In this document: piece by piece, positions 1 to 9,833 of the stretch | How the letters are laid out: each line of letters opens with the position of its first letter | Position numbering within the stretch: the stretch's first letter is position 1 | From: Actinoalloteichus hoggarensis | Lineage (GTDB): Bacteria; Actinomycetota; Actinomycetes; Mycobacteriales; Pseudonocardiaceae | Assembly (NCBI RefSeq): GCF_002234535.1 | Contig: NZ_CP022521.1 | Span: 620,001-684,000 of the forward strand | Direction of reading: 5' to 3' | Length of the DNA: 64,000 nt | Notes under the pieces: generated by a model | What the model saw: only the letters and a program-made list of their open reading frames with translations | The model's database searches: none | What the model was told of the DNA's origin: nothing | Made by a program: the position numbers and the translations under genes

Positions 1-1628
1 GTGCTCGCCCGCTCGTCATCCAGCTGCCCATCGGCGCCGAGAACGACTTCGCTGGTGTCGTCGACCTGGTGAACATGCGCGCGCTGACCTGGCGCGGTGA
101 CGTTCAGAAGGGCGAGGACTACACGATCGAGGAGATCCCGGCGGAGCTGGCCGAGAAGGCCGCCGAGTACCGGGAGAAGCTCGTCGAGGCCGTCGCCGAG
201 ACCGACGAGGAGCTCATGGAGGCTTACCTCGGCGGTGAAGAGCTGACGCTGGAGCAGATCAAGGCAGGCATCCGCAAGATCACGATCGCGCGGGATGCCT
301 ACCCGGTGCTCTGCGGCTCCGCGTTCAAGAACAAGGGCGTGCAGCCCATGCTCGACGCGGTCATCGACTACCTGCCCTCGCCGCTGGACGTGCCGGCGAT
401 GGAGGGCCTGCTGCCCGACGGCGAGACGCCGGCCACCAGGCTGCCCAGTGTCGACGAGCCCTTCTCCGCACTGGCCTTCAAGATCGCCGCGCACCCGTTC
501 TTCGGGAAGCTGACCTACATCCGGGTCTACTCGGGCAAGCTCAGCTCCGGCACGCAGATCGTGAACGCGACCAAGGACCGGAAGGAGCGCATCGGGAAGC
601 TCTTCCAGATGCACTCCAACAAGGAGAACCCGGTCGACGAGGCCCAGGCGGGTCACATCTACGCGGTGATCGGTCTCAAGGAGACCACCACCGGTGACAC
701 GCTCGCCGACTCGCAGAAGCCCATCGTCCTGGAGTCGATGAGCTTCCCGGAGCCGGTCATCCAGGTCGCGATCGAGCCGAAGACCAAGAGCGACCAGGAG
801 AAGCTGGGCACGGCGATCCAGAAGCTCGCCGAAGAGGACCCGACCTTCCAGGTCAAGCTCGACGACGAGACCGGTCAGACCATCATCGCGGGCATGGGCG
901 AGCTGCACCTCGAGGTGCTCGTCAACCGGATGAAGAGCGACTACAAGGTCGAGGCGAACATCGGTAAGCCACAGGTGGCCTACCGGGAGACGATTCGCAA
1001 GACGATCGAGAAGGTCGAGTACACCCACAAGAAGCAGACGGGTGGCTCGGGCCAGTTCGCTCGGGTGATCGTGAAGCTCGAACCGCTGGAGAGCACCGAG
1101 GGCGCGCTCTACGAGTTCGAGAACAAGGTCACCGGTGGTCGGGTGCCGAGGGAGTACATCCCGTCGGTCGACGCGGGCGCCCAGGACGCGATGCAGTACG
1201 GAGTGCTGGCGGGCTACCCGCTGGTGGGGCTGAAGTTCACCCTGCTCGACGGTGCCTACCACGAGGTCGACTCCTCCGAGATGGCCTTCAAGATCGCCGG
1301 CTCGATGGCGATGAAGGAGGCCGCTCGTAAGGCGTCTCCGACGCTGCTCGAGCCCATGATGGCCGTCGAGGTGACCACCCCCGAGGACTACATGGGCGAT
1401 GTCATCGGCGATCTGAACTCGCGCCGTGGCCAGATCCAGTCCATGGAGGAGCGCAGCGGCGCGCGCGTCGTCAAGGCGCTCGTTCCTCTGTCGGAGATGT
1501 TCGGGTATGTCGGCGACCTGCGTTCCAGGACGCAGGGTCGGGCGAACTACTCGATGCAGTTCGACTCCTACGCCGAGGTTCCGACGAACGTCGCAAAGGA
1601 GATCATCGCGAAGGCCACCGGTGAGTGA
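1..1628 (+). CDS. fusA: Elongation factor G, 3' part (5' end outside window)
   Basis: EF-G is the GTPase that drives tRNA-mRNA translocation on the ribosome. The reading frame is open from the first full codon (position 3) and gives 541 residues of a protein of about 700, starting inside the G domain with [15 protein letters not shown] and running through domains II-V to the usual end [11 protein letters not shown]. Family landmarks are visible: [12 protein letters not shown] in domain III and the domain IV/V segment ending [10 protein letters not shown]. It is the third gene of the str operon (rpsL-rpsG-fusA-tuf), with tuf 229 bp downstream. The 5' truncation comes from the window edge, not from mutation. 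The identification is secure. Confidence 0.98.
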   Translation, partial: ARPLVIQLPIGAENDFAGVVDLVNMRALTWRGDVQKGEDYTIEEIPAELAEKAAEYREKLVEAVAETDEELMEAYLGGEELTLEQIKAGIRKITIARDAYPVLCGSAFKNKGVQPMLDAVIDYLPSPLDVPAMEGLLPDGETPATRLPSVDEPFSALAFKIAAHPFFGKLTYIRVYSGKLSSGTQIVNATKDRKERIGKLFQMHSNKENPVDEAQAGHIYAVIGLKETTTGDTLADSQKPIVLESMSFPEPVIQVAIEPKTKSDQEKLGTAIQKLAEEDPTFQVKLDDETGQTIIAGMGELHLEVLVNRMKSDYKVEANIGKPQVAYRETIRKTIEKVEYTHKKQTGGSGQFARVIVKLEPLESTEGALYEFENKVTGGRVPREYIPSVDAGAQDAMQYGVLAGYPLVGLKFTLLDGAYHEVDSSEMAFKIAGSMAMKEAARKASPTLLEPMMAVEVTTPEDYMGDVIGDLNSRRGQIQSMEERSGARVVKALVPLSEMFGYVGDLRSRTQGRANYSMQFDSYAEVPTNVAKEIIAKATGE

Positions 1629-1630
1629 GT

Positions 1631-1683
1631 CTCACCAGTGACGCGGTCCGCCGGGGAGTCATCCCCGGTAGGCCGCTGGTGAG
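1631..1683 (+). terminator. Long interrupted hairpin in the fusA-tuf spacer
   Basis: Just after the fusA stop, CTCACCAG (1631-1638) pairs with CTGGTGAG (1676-1683). Inside it, CCGGGGA (1651-1657) pairs with TCCCCGG (1662-1668), with further pairing between GCGGTCC and GGCCGC. There is no U tract. It could be a terminator, attenuator or processing site that separates fusA from tuf expression. The structure is seen in sequence; its function is inferred. Confidence 0.5.
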
Positions 1684-1857
1684 CGGCTCGACCAGCCGAC
1701 GCAAATCCAGCGGTACGTGTTCCGGGGCCCGTCGGGTTCCGGAGCCATCCGAGTGGGAAATGTCATCGTCCGCCTCGTATGGGCGGCGAAAATCGAAACC
1801 GTCGAGCACATACAACAGTCCGTGCGGCGGAAAGATTAAGTCCAGGAGGACAAACCA

Positions 1858-3051
1858 GTGGCGAAGGCGAAGTTCGAGCGGACGAAGCCGCACGTCAACA
1901 TCGGCACCATCGGTCACATCGACCATGGCAAGACCACGCTGACCGCGGCGATCTCCAAGGTCCTGCACGACAAGTTCCCGGACCTCAACCCTCTGATGGC
2001 CTTCGACTCGATCGACAAGGCGCCCGAGGAGAAGCAGCGCGGCATAACGATCTCCATCGCGCACATCGAGTACCAGACGGAGAAGCGCCACTACGCGCAC
2101 GTCGACTGCCCCGGCCACGCCGACTACGTGAAGAACATGATCACGGGTGCGGCGCAGATGGACGGTGCGATCCTCGTGGTCGCCGCCACCGACGGCCCGA
2201 TGCCGCAGACTCGCGAGCACGTGCTGCTGGCCCGTCAGGTCGGCGTCCCCTACATCGTGGTGGCCCTGAACAAGGCCGACATGGTGGACGACGAGGAGAT
2301 CTTCGAGCTCGTCGAGATGGAGGTCCGTGAGCTGCTGTCGGCTCAGGAGTTCCCCGGCGACGACCTCCCGGTCGTGCGCGTCTCGGCGCTCAAGGCGCTC
2401 GAGGGCGACCCCGAGTGGGGCGGCAAGCTCCTCGAGCTGATGGACGCGGTCGACGAGAACATCCCCGAGCCGCAGCGTGAGGTCGACAAGGCCTTCCTGA
2501 TGCCGGTGGAGGACGTCTTCACCATCACCGGCCGTGGCACCGTCGTCACCGGCCGCATCGAGCGCGGCATCGTCAAGGTGAACGAGGAGGTGGAGGTCGT
2601 CGGCATCAAGGAGAAGTCCCTGAAGACGACCGTCACCAGCATCGAGATGTTCAACAAGTTCCTCGATGAGGGTCAGGCGGGCGACAACGCCGCTCTGCTG
2701 CTCCGCGGCATCAAGCGCGAGCAGGTCGAGCGCGGCATGGTCGTCACGAAGCCGGGCTCGAACACCCCGCACACCAGCTTCGAGGCCGAGGTCTACATCC
2801 TCTCCAAGGACGAGGGTGGCCGTCACACGCCGTTCTTCAACAACTACCGTCCGCAGTTCTACTTCCGGACGACCGACGTGACCGGCGTGGTCACCCTGCC
2901 CGAGGGCACCGAGATGGTCATGCCCGGCGACAACACCGCGATCTCGGTGGAGCTGATCCAGCCCATCGCGATGGACGAGGGTCTGCGTCTGGCGATTCGC
3001 GAGGGCGGTCGTACCGTCGGCGCGGGTCGCGTCACCAAGATCAACAAGTGA
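1858..3051 (+). CDS. tuf: Elongation factor Tu with GE2270A-resistance-type substitutions
   Basis: EF-Tu (397 aa) delivers aminoacyl-tRNA to the ribosomal A site as a GTP complex. The GTP motifs GHIDHGKTT (P loop, 19-27), DCPGH (G3) and NKAD (G4) are intact, followed by beta-barrel domains 2 and 3. The start is GTG after a strong TCCAGGAGGA (1841-1850). What is odd is domain 2: the strongly conserved Gly at E. coli position 257 is Ser (S261 here, codon 2638-2640) and Gly275 is Ala (A279, codon 2692-2694). Asn replaces R262 and Ala replaces V274. G257S and G275A are each known in E. coli as GE2270A-resistance substitutions. Residues matching E. coli L120, Q124, G316, Q329 and A375 (kirromycin) and R230, R333 and T334 (pulvomycin) are conserved. 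Ile replaces the usual Val in the P loop and Ser replaces Gln in AFDSID. The function is certain; drug resistance is inferred. Confidence 0.98.
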   Translation: MAKAKFERTKPHVNIGTIGHIDHGKTTLTAAISKVLHDKFPDLNPLMAFDSIDKAPEEKQRGITISIAHIEYQTEKRHYAHVDCPGHADYVKNMITGAAQMDGAILVVAATDGPMPQTREHVLLARQVGVPYIVVALNKADMVDDEEIFELVEMEVRELLSAQEFPGDDLPVVRVSALKALEGDPEWGGKLLELMDAVDENIPEPQREVDKAFLMPVEDVFTITGRGTVVTGRIERGIVKVNEEVEVVGIKEKSLKTTVTSIEMFNKFLDEGQAGDNAALLLRGIKREQVERGMVVTKPGSNTPHTSFEAEVYILSKDEGGRHTPFFNNYRPQFYFRTTDVTGVVTLPEGTEMVMPGDNTAISVELIQPIAMDEGLRLAIREGGRTVGAGRVTKINK

Positions 3052-3057
3052 CTCACC

Positions 3058-3092
3058 GTGGGGAGGGCTCCTGACTCAGGAGCCCTCCCCAC
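3058..3092 (+). terminator. Terminator after tuf
   Basis: A perfect 17-bp stem (3058-3074 with 3076-3092, core GGGGAGGGCTCCTGA and its complement) lies 6 bp after the tuf stop. The loop is minimal and there is no U run, as is usual in high-GC actinobacteria. It ends the str operon. Confidence 0.85.
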
Positions 3093-3526
3093 CCCCGATT
3101 TGGAGGCCTACCTCGGGGTATGGCATCCTGTAACGGTTGCTCGTCGGAGGCTGTCGGTGAAGCAGTGCGAACCGGCAGCCTCGGCGCGAGCACCCCGTGT
3201 CCGAGGCCTCGTGGGTCGACGTGAGTTCGATGTCGGCCGAGGTCGCGCGAGCCGCCGGTTCGTTGACGGGCTCTGCGGGGTGCATGGGGTCGAGAGATCC
3301 ACACCACCGATGACGTCACTGGCATCGGTCTGAGCATTGGGCGCGACACGCCCGACCGCGTGGACCGGGTGGCGGTGACGACTGGCAGTGTTTTTTCCTG
3401 AATAGGGTGTCTCCTTACGCAGGGGAGCAGCACGGGCCGGGAGGATCTCCAGGTCGGGGATCAACGCGAGGCAACCGCAGCGTGTTAGTCAGAAGCGGCA
3501 CGAGATTAGAGGAACGGCAAGCCACT
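3093..3526 (+). promoter_or_regulatory. S10 operon leader and promoter region
   Basis: This 434-bp non-coding stretch separates the tuf terminator from rpsJ and must hold the S10 operon promoter and leader. A candidate -10 is TAGGGT at 3403-3408, preceded by a T tract (3391-3396) and a weak TGGCAG at 3383-3388 with short spacing. About 120 nt of leader would remain before rpsJ. No ORF with convincing codon use was seen. The promoter position is tentative. Confidence 0.35.
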
Positions 3527-3832
3527 ATGGCGGGACAGAAGATCCGCATCCGGCTCAAGGCCTACGACCACGAGGCGATCGACGCGTCCGCGCGCAAGAT
3601 CGTCGAGACCGTGACGCGCACCGGCGCTCGGGTCGTCGGACCTGTGCCGCTGCCCACCGAGAAGAACGTGTACTGCGTCATCCGCTCGCCGCACAAGTAC
3701 AAGGATTCGCGCGAGCACTTCGAGATGCGCACGCACAAGCGTCTGATCGACATTCTCGACCCGTCGCCGAAGACGGTGGACGCGCTGATGCGCATCGACC
3801 TGCCGGCCAGTGTCGACGTCAACATTCAGTGA
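3527..3832 (+). CDS. rpsJ: 30S ribosomal protein S10
   Basis: S10 (101 aa, [19 protein letters not shown] at the N-terminus) is a 30S head protein, and as NusE it also takes part in antitermination with NusB/NusG. The length and the segment [19 protein letters not shown] are typical. The ATG at 3527 follows GAGGAACGG and matches the family start; an in-frame upstream extension is not family-like. It is the first gene of the S10 operon and lies 34 bp before rplC. Confidence 0.98.
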   Translation: MAGQKIRIRLKAYDHEAIDASARKIVETVTRTGARVVGPVPLPTEKNVYCVIRSPHKYKDSREHFEMRTHKRLIDILDPSPKTVDALMRIDLPASVDVNIQ

Positions 3833-3866
3833 ATCGGGCGCTAGAGCGGCGGAGATAACGAGACCC

Positions 3867-4517
3867 ATGTCTGACAGGCAGATCAAGGGGATCCTGGGTA
3901 CCAAGCTTGGTATGTCCCAGGTCTTCGACGAGAACAACCGGATCGTTCCGGTCACGGTCGTCAAGGCCGACCCGAACGTCGTCACGCAGATCCGGACCGA
4001 CGAGAAGGACGGCTACTCGGCCGTCCAGCTGGCCTACGGCGCCGTTGACCCTCGCAAGGTCAACAAGCCCGAGACGGGCCACTTCACCAAGGCGAAGGTG
4101 ACCCCTCGCCGCCACCTGGTCGAGCTGCGCAGCAGCAACGCCGGTGAGTACGAGGTCGGCCAGGAGGTGACGGCCGACGTGTTCGATCAGGGCACGCTGG
4201 TCGACGTCGTGGCCACGAGCAAGGGCAAGGGCACCGCCGGTGTCATGAAGCGGCACGGCTTCGCCGGCCTGAGCGCCAGCCACGGTACTCAGCGCAAGCA
4301 CCGCTCGCCCGGCTCTATCGGCGGCTGCGCCACTCCGGGTCGCGTCTTCAAGGGCGTGCGGATGGCTGGGCGCATGGGCAACGTGCGGGTCACCACGCAG
4401 AACCTGACCGTGCACCGGGTCGACCTCGAGGCGGGTCTCATCCTGCTCAAGGGCGCCGTTCCCGGCCCGAAGGGCGGCCTCGTGCTGGTCAAGAGCGCTG
4501 CTAAGGGCGGTGTCTGA
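3867..4517 (+). CDS. rplC: 50S ribosomal protein L3
   Basis: L3 (216 aa) nucleates 50S assembly and reaches the peptidyl-transferase centre through its central extension, here [16 protein letters not shown], which is well conserved. The start is ATG 3867 ([16 protein letters not shown]); the frame is open further upstream, but the S10 stop and family alignment favour this ATG. The stop codon shares one base with the rplD start, which indicates translational coupling. Confidence 0.98.
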   Translation: MSDRQIKGILGTKLGMSQVFDENNRIVPVTVVKADPNVVTQIRTDEKDGYSAVQLAYGAVDPRKVNKPETGHFTKAKVTPRRHLVELRSSNAGEYEVGQEVTADVFDQGTLVDVVATSKGKGTAGVMKRHGFAGLSASHGTQRKHRSPGSIGGCATPGRVFKGVRMAGRMGNVRVTTQNLTVHRVDLEAGLILLKGAVPGPKGGLVLVKSAAKGGV

Positions 4518-5227
4518 TGAGCGCGAACGTTGAGATCAAGACCCCGGAGGGCAAGGCCGACGGCAGCATCGAGCTGCCTGCGGACGTCTTCGACGTCCAG
4601 GCGAACGTGGCCCTGATGCACCAGGTCGTGGTCGCACAGCAGGCGGCGGCCCGGCAGGGCACGCACGACACGAAGACCCGCGGCGAGGTCCGCGGCGGTG
4701 GGCGCAAGCCGTACCGCCAGAAGGGCACCGGCCGCGCCCGTCAGGGATCGGTTCGTGCGCCGCAGTTCGTCGGCGGCGGTGTCGTGCACGGCCCGACTCC
4801 GCGCGACTACGCCCAGCGGACGCCGAAGAAGATGAAGGCCGCCGCGCTGCGCGGTGCCCTCTCCGACCGGGCCCGTGAGGGACAGCTGCACGTCGTCACC
4901 TCGCTGGTCGACGGCGAGAAGCCCTCGACGAAGTTCGCTCGTCAGGCGCTGCGGACGATCACCGAGGCCCGTCGGGTGCTGGTCGTCCTCGACCGTGAGG
5001 ACGTCCTCGGCTGGCAGAGCCTGCGCAATCTTCCCGACGTGCACCTGATCGCGCCCGACCAGCTCAACACGTACGACGTGCTGGTCAACGACGACCTGGT
5101 GTTCACGAAGGCGGCTCTGGAGAGCTTCCTCTCCGGTTCGGTCCGGCGGTCCGGCAAGGCCACCGCTCGGTCCGGCGCGAGCGCCGACGCTACCGAGTCC
5201 GACTCAGATGGGGAGGCTGGGAAGTGA
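4517..5227 (+). CDS. rplD: 50S ribosomal protein L4
   Basis: L4 (236 aa) binds 23S rRNA and lines the exit tunnel with its long loop, seen as [20 protein letters not shown]. No macrolide-resistance-like change is evident in this loop. The C-terminus has a Ser/Ala/Asp-rich tail of about 25 residues ([18 protein letters not shown]), a common actinobacterial extension. It overlaps rplC by 1 bp and rplW by 4 bp. Confidence 0.98.
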   Translation: MSANVEIKTPEGKADGSIELPADVFDVQANVALMHQVVVAQQAAARQGTHDTKTRGEVRGGGRKPYRQKGTGRARQGSVRAPQFVGGGVVHGPTPRDYAQRTPKKMKAAALRGALSDRAREGQLHVVTSLVDGEKPSTKFARQALRTITEARRVLVVLDREDVLGWQSLRNLPDVHLIAPDQLNTYDVLVNDDLVFTKAALESFLSGSVRRSGKATARSGASADATESDSDGEAGK

Positions 5228-5523
5228 TCCCCGACCCTCGCGACATCTTGGTTGCTCCGGTCGTCTCCGAGAAGAGCTACGGCCTTCTCGAGGACAAGAA
5301 GTACACCTTCGTGGTGGTTCCGGACGCCAACAAGACGCAGATCAAGATCGCCGTCGAGCAGGTCTTCGGCGTGAAGGTCGCGAGCGTGAACACGCTCAAC
5401 CGTCAGGGTAAGCGCAAGCGCACCCGCACCGGGTACGGCAAGCGCAAGGACACCAAGCGGGCGATCGTGACCTTGCACCCGGAGAGCAAGCCGATCGAGA
5501 TCTTCGGCGGACCGACCGCGTGA
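5224..5523 (+). CDS. rplW: 50S ribosomal protein L23
   Basis: L23 (99 aa) sits at the tunnel exit and is the docking site for trigger factor and SRP. The N-terminus [19 protein letters not shown] and the rRNA-binding tail [20 protein letters not shown] are typical. The GTG start overlaps the rplD stop, so translation is probably coupled. Confidence 0.98.
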   Translation: MIPDPRDILVAPVVSEKSYGLLEDKKYTFVVVPDANKTQIKIAVEQVFGVKVASVNTLNRQGKRKRTRTGYGKRKDTKRAIVTLHPESKPIEIFGGPTA

Positions 5524-5568
5524 CGCGGCCGGACCGAACCGGACTGAACGACTGAGGACTGCACAGAC

Positions 5569-6402
5569 ATGGGCATCCGCAAGTACAAGCCGACGACACC
5601 GGGTCGTCGTGGTGCCAGCGTGGCCGACTTCGCCGAGATCACTCGGTCGACGCCGGAGAAGTCGCTGGTCCGTCCGTTGCACGGCCGCGGTGGCCGTAAC
5701 GCGCACGGGAAGATCACGACCCGGCACAAGGGTGGTGGCCACAAGCGCGCCTACCGTCTGATCGACTTCCGTCGGTCGGACAAGGACGGCGTGCCTGCCA
5801 AGGTCGCGCACATCGAGTACGACCCGAACCGCACCGCCCGCATCGCGCTGCTGCACTACGCGGACGGCGAGAAGCGCTACATCATCGCCCCGGAGAAGAC
5901 GCGCCAGGGCGACGCGATCGAGAGCGGTCCCCGGGCTGACATCAAGCCGGGTAACAACCTGCCGCTGCGCAACATCCCGACCGGCACCGTGGTGCACGCC
6001 ATCGAGCTTCGGCCCGGCGGCGGCGCCAAGATCGCCAGGTCGGCGGGTGCCAGTGTGCAGCTGGTCGCGAAGGACGGGCCCTACGCCCAGCTTCGGATGC
6101 CGTCCGGCGAGATCCGCAACGTGGACGTGCGCTGCCGCGCCACGATCGGTGAGGTCGGCAACGCCGAGCAGGCGAACATCAACTGGGGCAAGGCAGGCCG
6201 GATGCGGTGGAAGGGCAAGCGCCCGACCGTCCGCGGTGTCGCCATGAACCCGGTCGACCACCCGCACGGTGGTGGTGAGGGCAAGACCTCCGGTGGTCGC
6301 CACCCGGTGAACCCGGCTGGTAAGCCCGAGGGACGCACACGTCGTAACAAGCCGAGTGACAAGCTCATCGTCCGCCGACGCCGCACCGGCAAGAAGCGCT
6401 GA
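5569..6402 (+). CDS. rplB: 50S ribosomal protein L2
   Basis: L2 (277 aa) is a primary 23S-binding protein needed for subunit association and peptidyl-transferase activity. The signature [15 protein letters not shown], which contains the conserved functional histidine, is present near residue 230. The ATG lies 45 bp after rplW in the S10 operon. The length is normal and no unusual residues were noticed. Confidence 0.98.
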   Translation: MGIRKYKPTTPGRRGASVADFAEITRSTPEKSLVRPLHGRGGRNAHGKITTRHKGGGHKRAYRLIDFRRSDKDGVPAKVAHIEYDPNRTARIALLHYADGEKRYIIAPEKTRQGDAIESGPRADIKPGNNLPLRNIPTGTVVHAIELRPGGGAKIARSAGASVQLVAKDGPYAQLRMPSGEIRNVDVRCRATIGEVGNAEQANINWGKAGRMRWKGKRPTVRGVAMNPVDHPHGGGEGKTSGGRHPVNPAGKPEGRTRRNKPSDKLIVRRRRTGKKR

Positions 6403-6420
6403 GCAGGGAGGGAGTGAAGG

Positions 6421-6702
6421 ATGCCACGCAGCCTGAAGAAGGGCCCGTTCGTCGACGACCACCTGCTCAAGAAGGTGGACGCACTGAACGAGTCCGGCAA
6501 GAAGACGGTGATCAAGACCTGGTCCCGGCGCTCGACGATCATTCCGGACATGCTCGGGCACACGTTCGCCGTGCACGACGGTCGCAAGCACGTCCCGGTG
6601 TTCGTCTCCGAGGCGATGGTGGGTCACAAGCTGGGCGAGTTCGCCCCGACCCGCACCTTCAAAGGTCACGTCAAGGAAGACCGCAGGTCTCGCCGCCGCT
6701 GA
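6421..6702 (+). CDS. rpsS: 30S ribosomal protein S19
   Basis: S19 (93 aa) lies in the 30S head and contacts 16S rRNA with S13. The start [19 protein letters not shown] and the core [17 protein letters not shown] are canonical. The ATG follows AGGGAGGGAGTGAAGG, a strong ribosome-binding region. Gene order rplB-rpsS-rplV is standard. Confidence 0.98.
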   Translation: MPRSLKKGPFVDDHLLKKVDALNESGKKTVIKTWSRRSTIIPDMLGHTFAVHDGRKHVPVFVSEAMVGHKLGEFAPTRTFKGHVKEDRRSRRR

Positions 6703-6754
6703 CGCGGGCTTCGACGCGAGATTCACGGACTAGCAAGAGCAAGGGGAAACAGCG

Positions 6755-7186
6755 ATGAACGCCCGAAACGACGCTGTGGCGCCGGAAGGCGAAGAGACGC
6801 CATCGCGCGCCGTGGCGCGGGCCCGCTATGTCCGCGCCACGCCGATGAAGGTGCGCCGCGTGGTCGATCTCGTCAGGGGCCGTCACGCGCAGGAGGCCCT
6901 GGCCGTGCTCCGGTTCGCGCCGCAGTCTGCCAGCGAGCCGGTGGAGAAGGTGCTTGCGAGCGCCATCGCCAACGCCGAGAACAACCTCGACCTTGATCCG
7001 GAGACGCTCTGGATCAGCAGCATCTACGTGGACGAGGGGCCGACGCTCAAGCGCATCCGGCCGCGGGCTCAGGGCCGCGCGTACCGGGTCCGCAAGCGGA
7101 CCAGCCACATCACCGTCGAGGTCGAGTCCCGGCCGGAGGCCACGGGCCGGGCTCGCAAGTCCAGCGTGAAGGGAAGTGCCCGGTAG
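6755..7186 (+). CDS. rplV: 50S ribosomal protein L22
   Basis: L22 (143 aa) binds all 23S domains, and its beta-hairpin ([20 protein letters not shown] region) lines the exit tunnel. The core starts at [20 protein letters not shown]. About 20 residues of N-terminal extension and a basic C-terminal tail are actinobacterial features. No macrolide-resistance-type deletion is seen in the hairpin. The stop overlaps the rpsC GTG by 1 bp. Confidence 0.98.
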   Translation: MNARNDAVAPEGEETPSRAVARARYVRATPMKVRRVVDLVRGRHAQEALAVLRFAPQSASEPVEKVLASAIANAENNLDLDPETLWISSIYVDEGPTLKRIRPRAQGRAYRVRKRTSHITVEVESRPEATGRARKSSVKGSAR

Positions 7187-8019
7187 TGGGTCAGAAAATC
7201 AACCCGCACGGCTTCCGGCTGGGGATCACCACCGACTGGAAGTCCCGCTGGTACGCCGACAAGCAGTACGCCGAGTATGTGTCGGAGGACGTCAAGATCC
7301 GCCGAATGCTCTCCAAGGGCATGGAGCGGGCAGGCATCTCCAAGGTGGAGATCGAGCGCACCCGGGATCGGGTCCGCGTCGACATCCACACCGCACGGCC
7401 CGGCATCGTCATCGGCCGCCGAGGCGCGGAGGCGGACCGCATTCGCGGTGAGCTGGAGAAGCTGACCAAGAAGCAGATCCAGCTCAACATCCTCGAGGTC
7501 AAGGGTTCCGAGTCCGACTCGCAGCTGGTGGCGCAGAACGTCGCCGAGCAGCTCTCCAACCGGGTCTCCTTCCGGCGTGCGATGCGCAAGGCGATGCAGT
7601 CGTCCATGCGCTCGCCGCAGGTCAAGGGCATTCGGGTGCAGGTGAGCGGCCGCCTCGGCGGTGCGGAGATGTCGCGCTCGGAGTTCTACCGCGAGGGTCG
7701 CGTCCCGCTGCACACGCTGCGTGCGGACATCGACTACGGCTTCTTCGAGGCCAAGACGACCTTCGGCCGTATCGGCGTGAAGGTCTGGATCTACAAGGGT
7801 GAGCTGGTCGGCGGCCTGAAGGCCCGTGAGGCCCAGGCTGCCGAGTCTCGGGCACCTCGCCGGGATCGTTCGGACCGCCCGGACCGTCCGAACCGTCGTC
7901 GCTCCGGTGCTTCCGGGACGACCGCGGCGGGCACCGAGGCCGGACGCGCCGCGGCCGAGACGGCGGACAAGACGGCGGTCGCGAGCTCGCCGTCCGCCGG
8001 TGAGAAGACGGAGGGCTGA
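7186..8019 (+). CDS. rpsC: 30S ribosomal protein S3
   Basis: S3 (277 aa) forms part of the mRNA entry channel. Its N-terminal KH domain contains [16 protein letters not shown] and the C-terminal domain has [10 protein letters not shown]. After about residue 215 comes a low-complexity Arg/Asp/Ala-rich tail of about 60 residues, common in actinobacteria. The GTG start overlaps the rplV stop (GTAGTG). Confidence 0.98.
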   Translation: MGQKINPHGFRLGITTDWKSRWYADKQYAEYVSEDVKIRRMLSKGMERAGISKVEIERTRDRVRVDIHTARPGIVIGRRGAEADRIRGELEKLTKKQIQLNILEVKGSESDSQLVAQNVAEQLSNRVSFRRAMRKAMQSSMRSPQVKGIRVQVSGRLGGAEMSRSEFYREGRVPLHTLRADIDYGFFEAKTTFGRIGVKVWIYKGELVGGLKAREAQAAESRAPRRDRSDRPDRPNRRRSGASGTTAAGTEAGRAAAETADKTAVASSPSAGEKTEG

Positions 8020-8022
8020 GAA

Positions 8023-8442
8023 GTGCTCATCCCGCGTAAGGTCAAGTTCCGTAAGCAGCACCGCCCCGACCGGAGCGGCGCCGCCAAGGGCGGGACGCGG
8101 GTCACCTTCGGTGAGTTCGGTATCCAGGCGCTGGAGCCCGCTTACGTCACCAACAGGCAGATCGAATCCGCTCGTATCGCCATCAACCGGCACATCCGTC
8201 GTGGTGGCAAGGTCTGGATCAACATCTTCCCGGACCGTCCGCTGACCAAGAAGCCTGCCGAGACCCGCATGGGTTCCGGTAAGGGTTCGCCGGAGCAGTG
8301 GATCGCCAATGTGAAGCCCGGTCGGGTGCTGTTCGAGATGACCTACCCGAACGAGACGGTCGCCCGCGAGGCGTTGCTGCGCGCGATTCACAAGCTTCCG
8401 ATGAAGTGCCGCATCGTCACACGTGAGGGTGGTGAGTTCTGA
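8023..8442 (+). CDS. rplP: 50S ribosomal protein L16
   Basis: L16 (139 aa) organises the A-site tRNA region and 5S-proximal rRNA. The N-terminus [18 protein letters not shown] and the [19 protein letters not shown] segment are standard. The position that is usually aromatic after GKGSPE is Gln ([12 protein letters not shown]), a minor oddity. It starts with GTG 3 bp after rpsC, and its stop overlaps the rpmC start. Confidence 0.98.
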   Translation: MLIPRKVKFRKQHRPDRSGAAKGGTRVTFGEFGIQALEPAYVTNRQIESARIAINRHIRRGGKVWINIFPDRPLTKKPAETRMGSGKGSPEQWIANVKPGRVLFEMTYPNETVAREALLRAIHKLPMKCRIVTREGGEF

Positions 8443-8696
8443 TGGCAGCGGTCAGCACCGCAGCCGAGCTGCGTGAGCTCACCGAGAGCGAGCTCGTTCA
8501 GCGTCTTCGGGAGGCCAAGGAGGAGCTGTTCAACCTCCGCTTCCAGATGGCGACCGGACAGCTGGAGAACAACCGTCGGCTGCGCGTCGTGCGGCATGAC
8601 ATCGCCAGGATCTACACCGTGATGCGTGAGCGCGAGCTGGGCTTGTCCGTCTCGCCGGACCAGGCGGACGCGACCACGAGTGAAGGTGCGGCATGA
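8442..8696 (+). CDS. rpmC: 50S ribosomal protein L29
   Basis: L29 (84 aa) is a two-helix protein at the tunnel exit beside L23. The helices are [20 protein letters not shown] and the [19 protein letters not shown] region. A short polar C-terminal tail exceeds the usual 65 residues, as in other actinobacteria. It overlaps rplP by 1 bp and rpsQ by 4 bp. Confidence 0.97.
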   Translation: MAAVSTAAELRELTESELVQRLREAKEELFNLRFQMATGQLENNRRLRVVRHDIARIYTVMRERELGLSVSPDQADATTSEGAA

Positions 8697-8971
8697 GCGA
8701 GAACGAGCAGAACACCGAGACGCGGAACAACCGCAAGGTCCGCGAGGGCTACGTGGTCTCGGACAAGATGGACAAGACGGTCGTCGTGCAGCTTGAGGAC
8801 CGTAAGAAGCACTCGCTGTACGGCAAGGTTCTGCGGAGCACCACCAAGGTCAAGGTGCATGACGAGCAGAACTCCGCAGGCGTGGGCGACCGAGTGCTGC
8901 TCATGGAGACTCGACCGCTGTCGGCGACCAAGCGCTGGCGTCTTGTCGAGATCCTTGAGAAGGCCAGGTAG
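8693..8971 (+). CDS. rpsQ: 30S ribosomal protein S17
   Basis: S17 (92 aa) is a primary 16S-binding OB-fold protein of the 30S body. The signature [17 protein letters not shown] and the end [15 protein letters not shown] are canonical. ATG overlaps the rpmC stop by 4 bp. It is the last gene before a hairpin and a 177-bp gap, so it probably closes the S10 operon. Confidence 0.97.
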   Translation: MSENEQNTETRNNRKVREGYVVSDKMDKTVVVQLEDRKKHSLYGKVLRSTTKVKVHDEQNSAGVGDRVLLMETRPLSATKRWRLVEILEKAR

Positions 8972-8981
8972 GAATCACGGC

Positions 8982-9011
8982 GCTTCGGCAGGGGTGGTTC
9001 CCTGCCGAAGC
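8982..9011 (+). terminator. Hairpin between the S10 and spc operons
   Basis: A perfect 12-bp stem, GCTTCGGCAGGG (8982-8993) with CCCTGCCGAAGC (9000-9011) and a 6-nt loop, starts 10 bp after rpsQ. It is probably a terminator or attenuator that divides the S10 operon (rpsJ-rpsQ) from the spc operon (rplN onward). No U tract follows. Confidence 0.7.
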
Positions 9012-9148
9012 CGCGCCGGTCAGTAAGGTGCGGCGGCGGCGCCGGGTTCGGATCTCGATGAGGTCCGGGCCGACCAGAGGCACCACTAGAGACGACCGCG
9101 CCCGTCGGGTCGGAAATCCGGCGGGCAACACGCAGGTCAGGAGTTGAC

Positions 9149-9517
9149 GTGATTCAGCAGGAGTCGCGGCTCCGCGTCGCTGACAACACCGGAGCCAAGG
9201 AGATCTTGTGCATCCGTGTGCTGGGCGGCTCGGGGCGGCGGTACGCGGGCATCGGCGACATCATCGTCGCGACCGTGAAGGAAGCGATCCCGGGCGCCAA
9301 TGTCAAGCGTGGTGACGTGATCAAGGCCGTCATCGTGCGCACCGTGAAGGAGCGCCGTCGTCCGGACGGCTCGTACATCCGGTTCGACGAGAACGCCGCC
9401 GTGATCATCAAGGCGGACAACGAGCCGCGCGGGACGCGCATCTTCGGCCCGGTGGGCCGCGAGCTGCGTGACAAGAGGTTCATGAAGATCATCTCGTTGG
9501 CGCCGGAGGTGCTCTGA
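9149..9517 (+). CDS. rplN: 50S ribosomal protein L14
   Basis: L14 (122 aa) lies at the subunit interface and contacts L19 and 16S helix 14. The N-terminus [19 protein letters not shown] and the [15 protein letters not shown] segment are canonical. The start is GTG 9149 behind CAGGTCAGGAG. It is the first gene of the spc operon and overlaps rplX by 1 bp. Confidence 0.98.
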   Translation: MIQQESRLRVADNTGAKEILCIRVLGGSGRRYAGIGDIIVATVKEAIPGANVKRGDVIKAVIVRTVKERRRPDGSYIRFDENAAVIIKADNEPRGTRIFGPVGRELRDKRFMKIISLAPEVL

Positions 9518-9831
9518 TGAAGGTGCACAAGGGCGACACCGTCGTGGTCATCGCAGGCAAGGACAAGGGCGCCAAGGGCAAGGTCATCCAGGCCTACCCG
9601 CAGACGTCGAAGGTCCTGGTCGAGGGCGTGAACCGGATCAAGAAGCACACCAAGATCAGCCGCACTCAGCGTGGCGCGCAGTCTGGTGGCATCGTGACCC
9701 AGGAGGCGCCGATCCACGTCAGCAACGTTCAGGTGGTGGACTCGGACGGTACCCCGACCAGGGTCGGCTACCGGACGGATGAGGACGGGCGCAGGATTCG
9801 CATCTCGCGCCGCAACGGTAAGGACATCTGA
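9517..9831 (+). CDS. rplX: 50S ribosomal protein L24
   Basis: L24 (104 aa) is an assembly-initiator protein with an N-terminal KOW motif ([20 protein letters not shown]). The [17 protein letters not shown] loop and the zinc-less C-terminal domain are typical. ATG overlaps the rplN stop by 1 bp; rplE follows after 2 bp. Confidence 0.98.
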   Translation: MKVHKGDTVVVIAGKDKGAKGKVIQAYPQTSKVLVEGVNRIKKHTKISRTQRGAQSGGIVTQEAPIHVSNVQVVDSDGTPTRVGYRTDEDGRRIRISRRNGKDI

Positions 9832-9833
9832 TC

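Noticed and set aside
4942-6726. A 594-codon minus-strand open frame over rplD-rpsS
   Set aside because: It lies antisense to canonical ribosomal protein genes and is a GC-rich shadow.
7826-8245. Plus-strand ORF overlapping rpsC and rplP
   Set aside because: It spans two canonical genes in another frame and has only Arg-rich composition.
8023-8442. L16 resistance substitution (Gln in [12 protein letters not shown])
   Set aside because: The position is not one of the known evernimicin/avilamycin sites, and I know no resistance linked to it.
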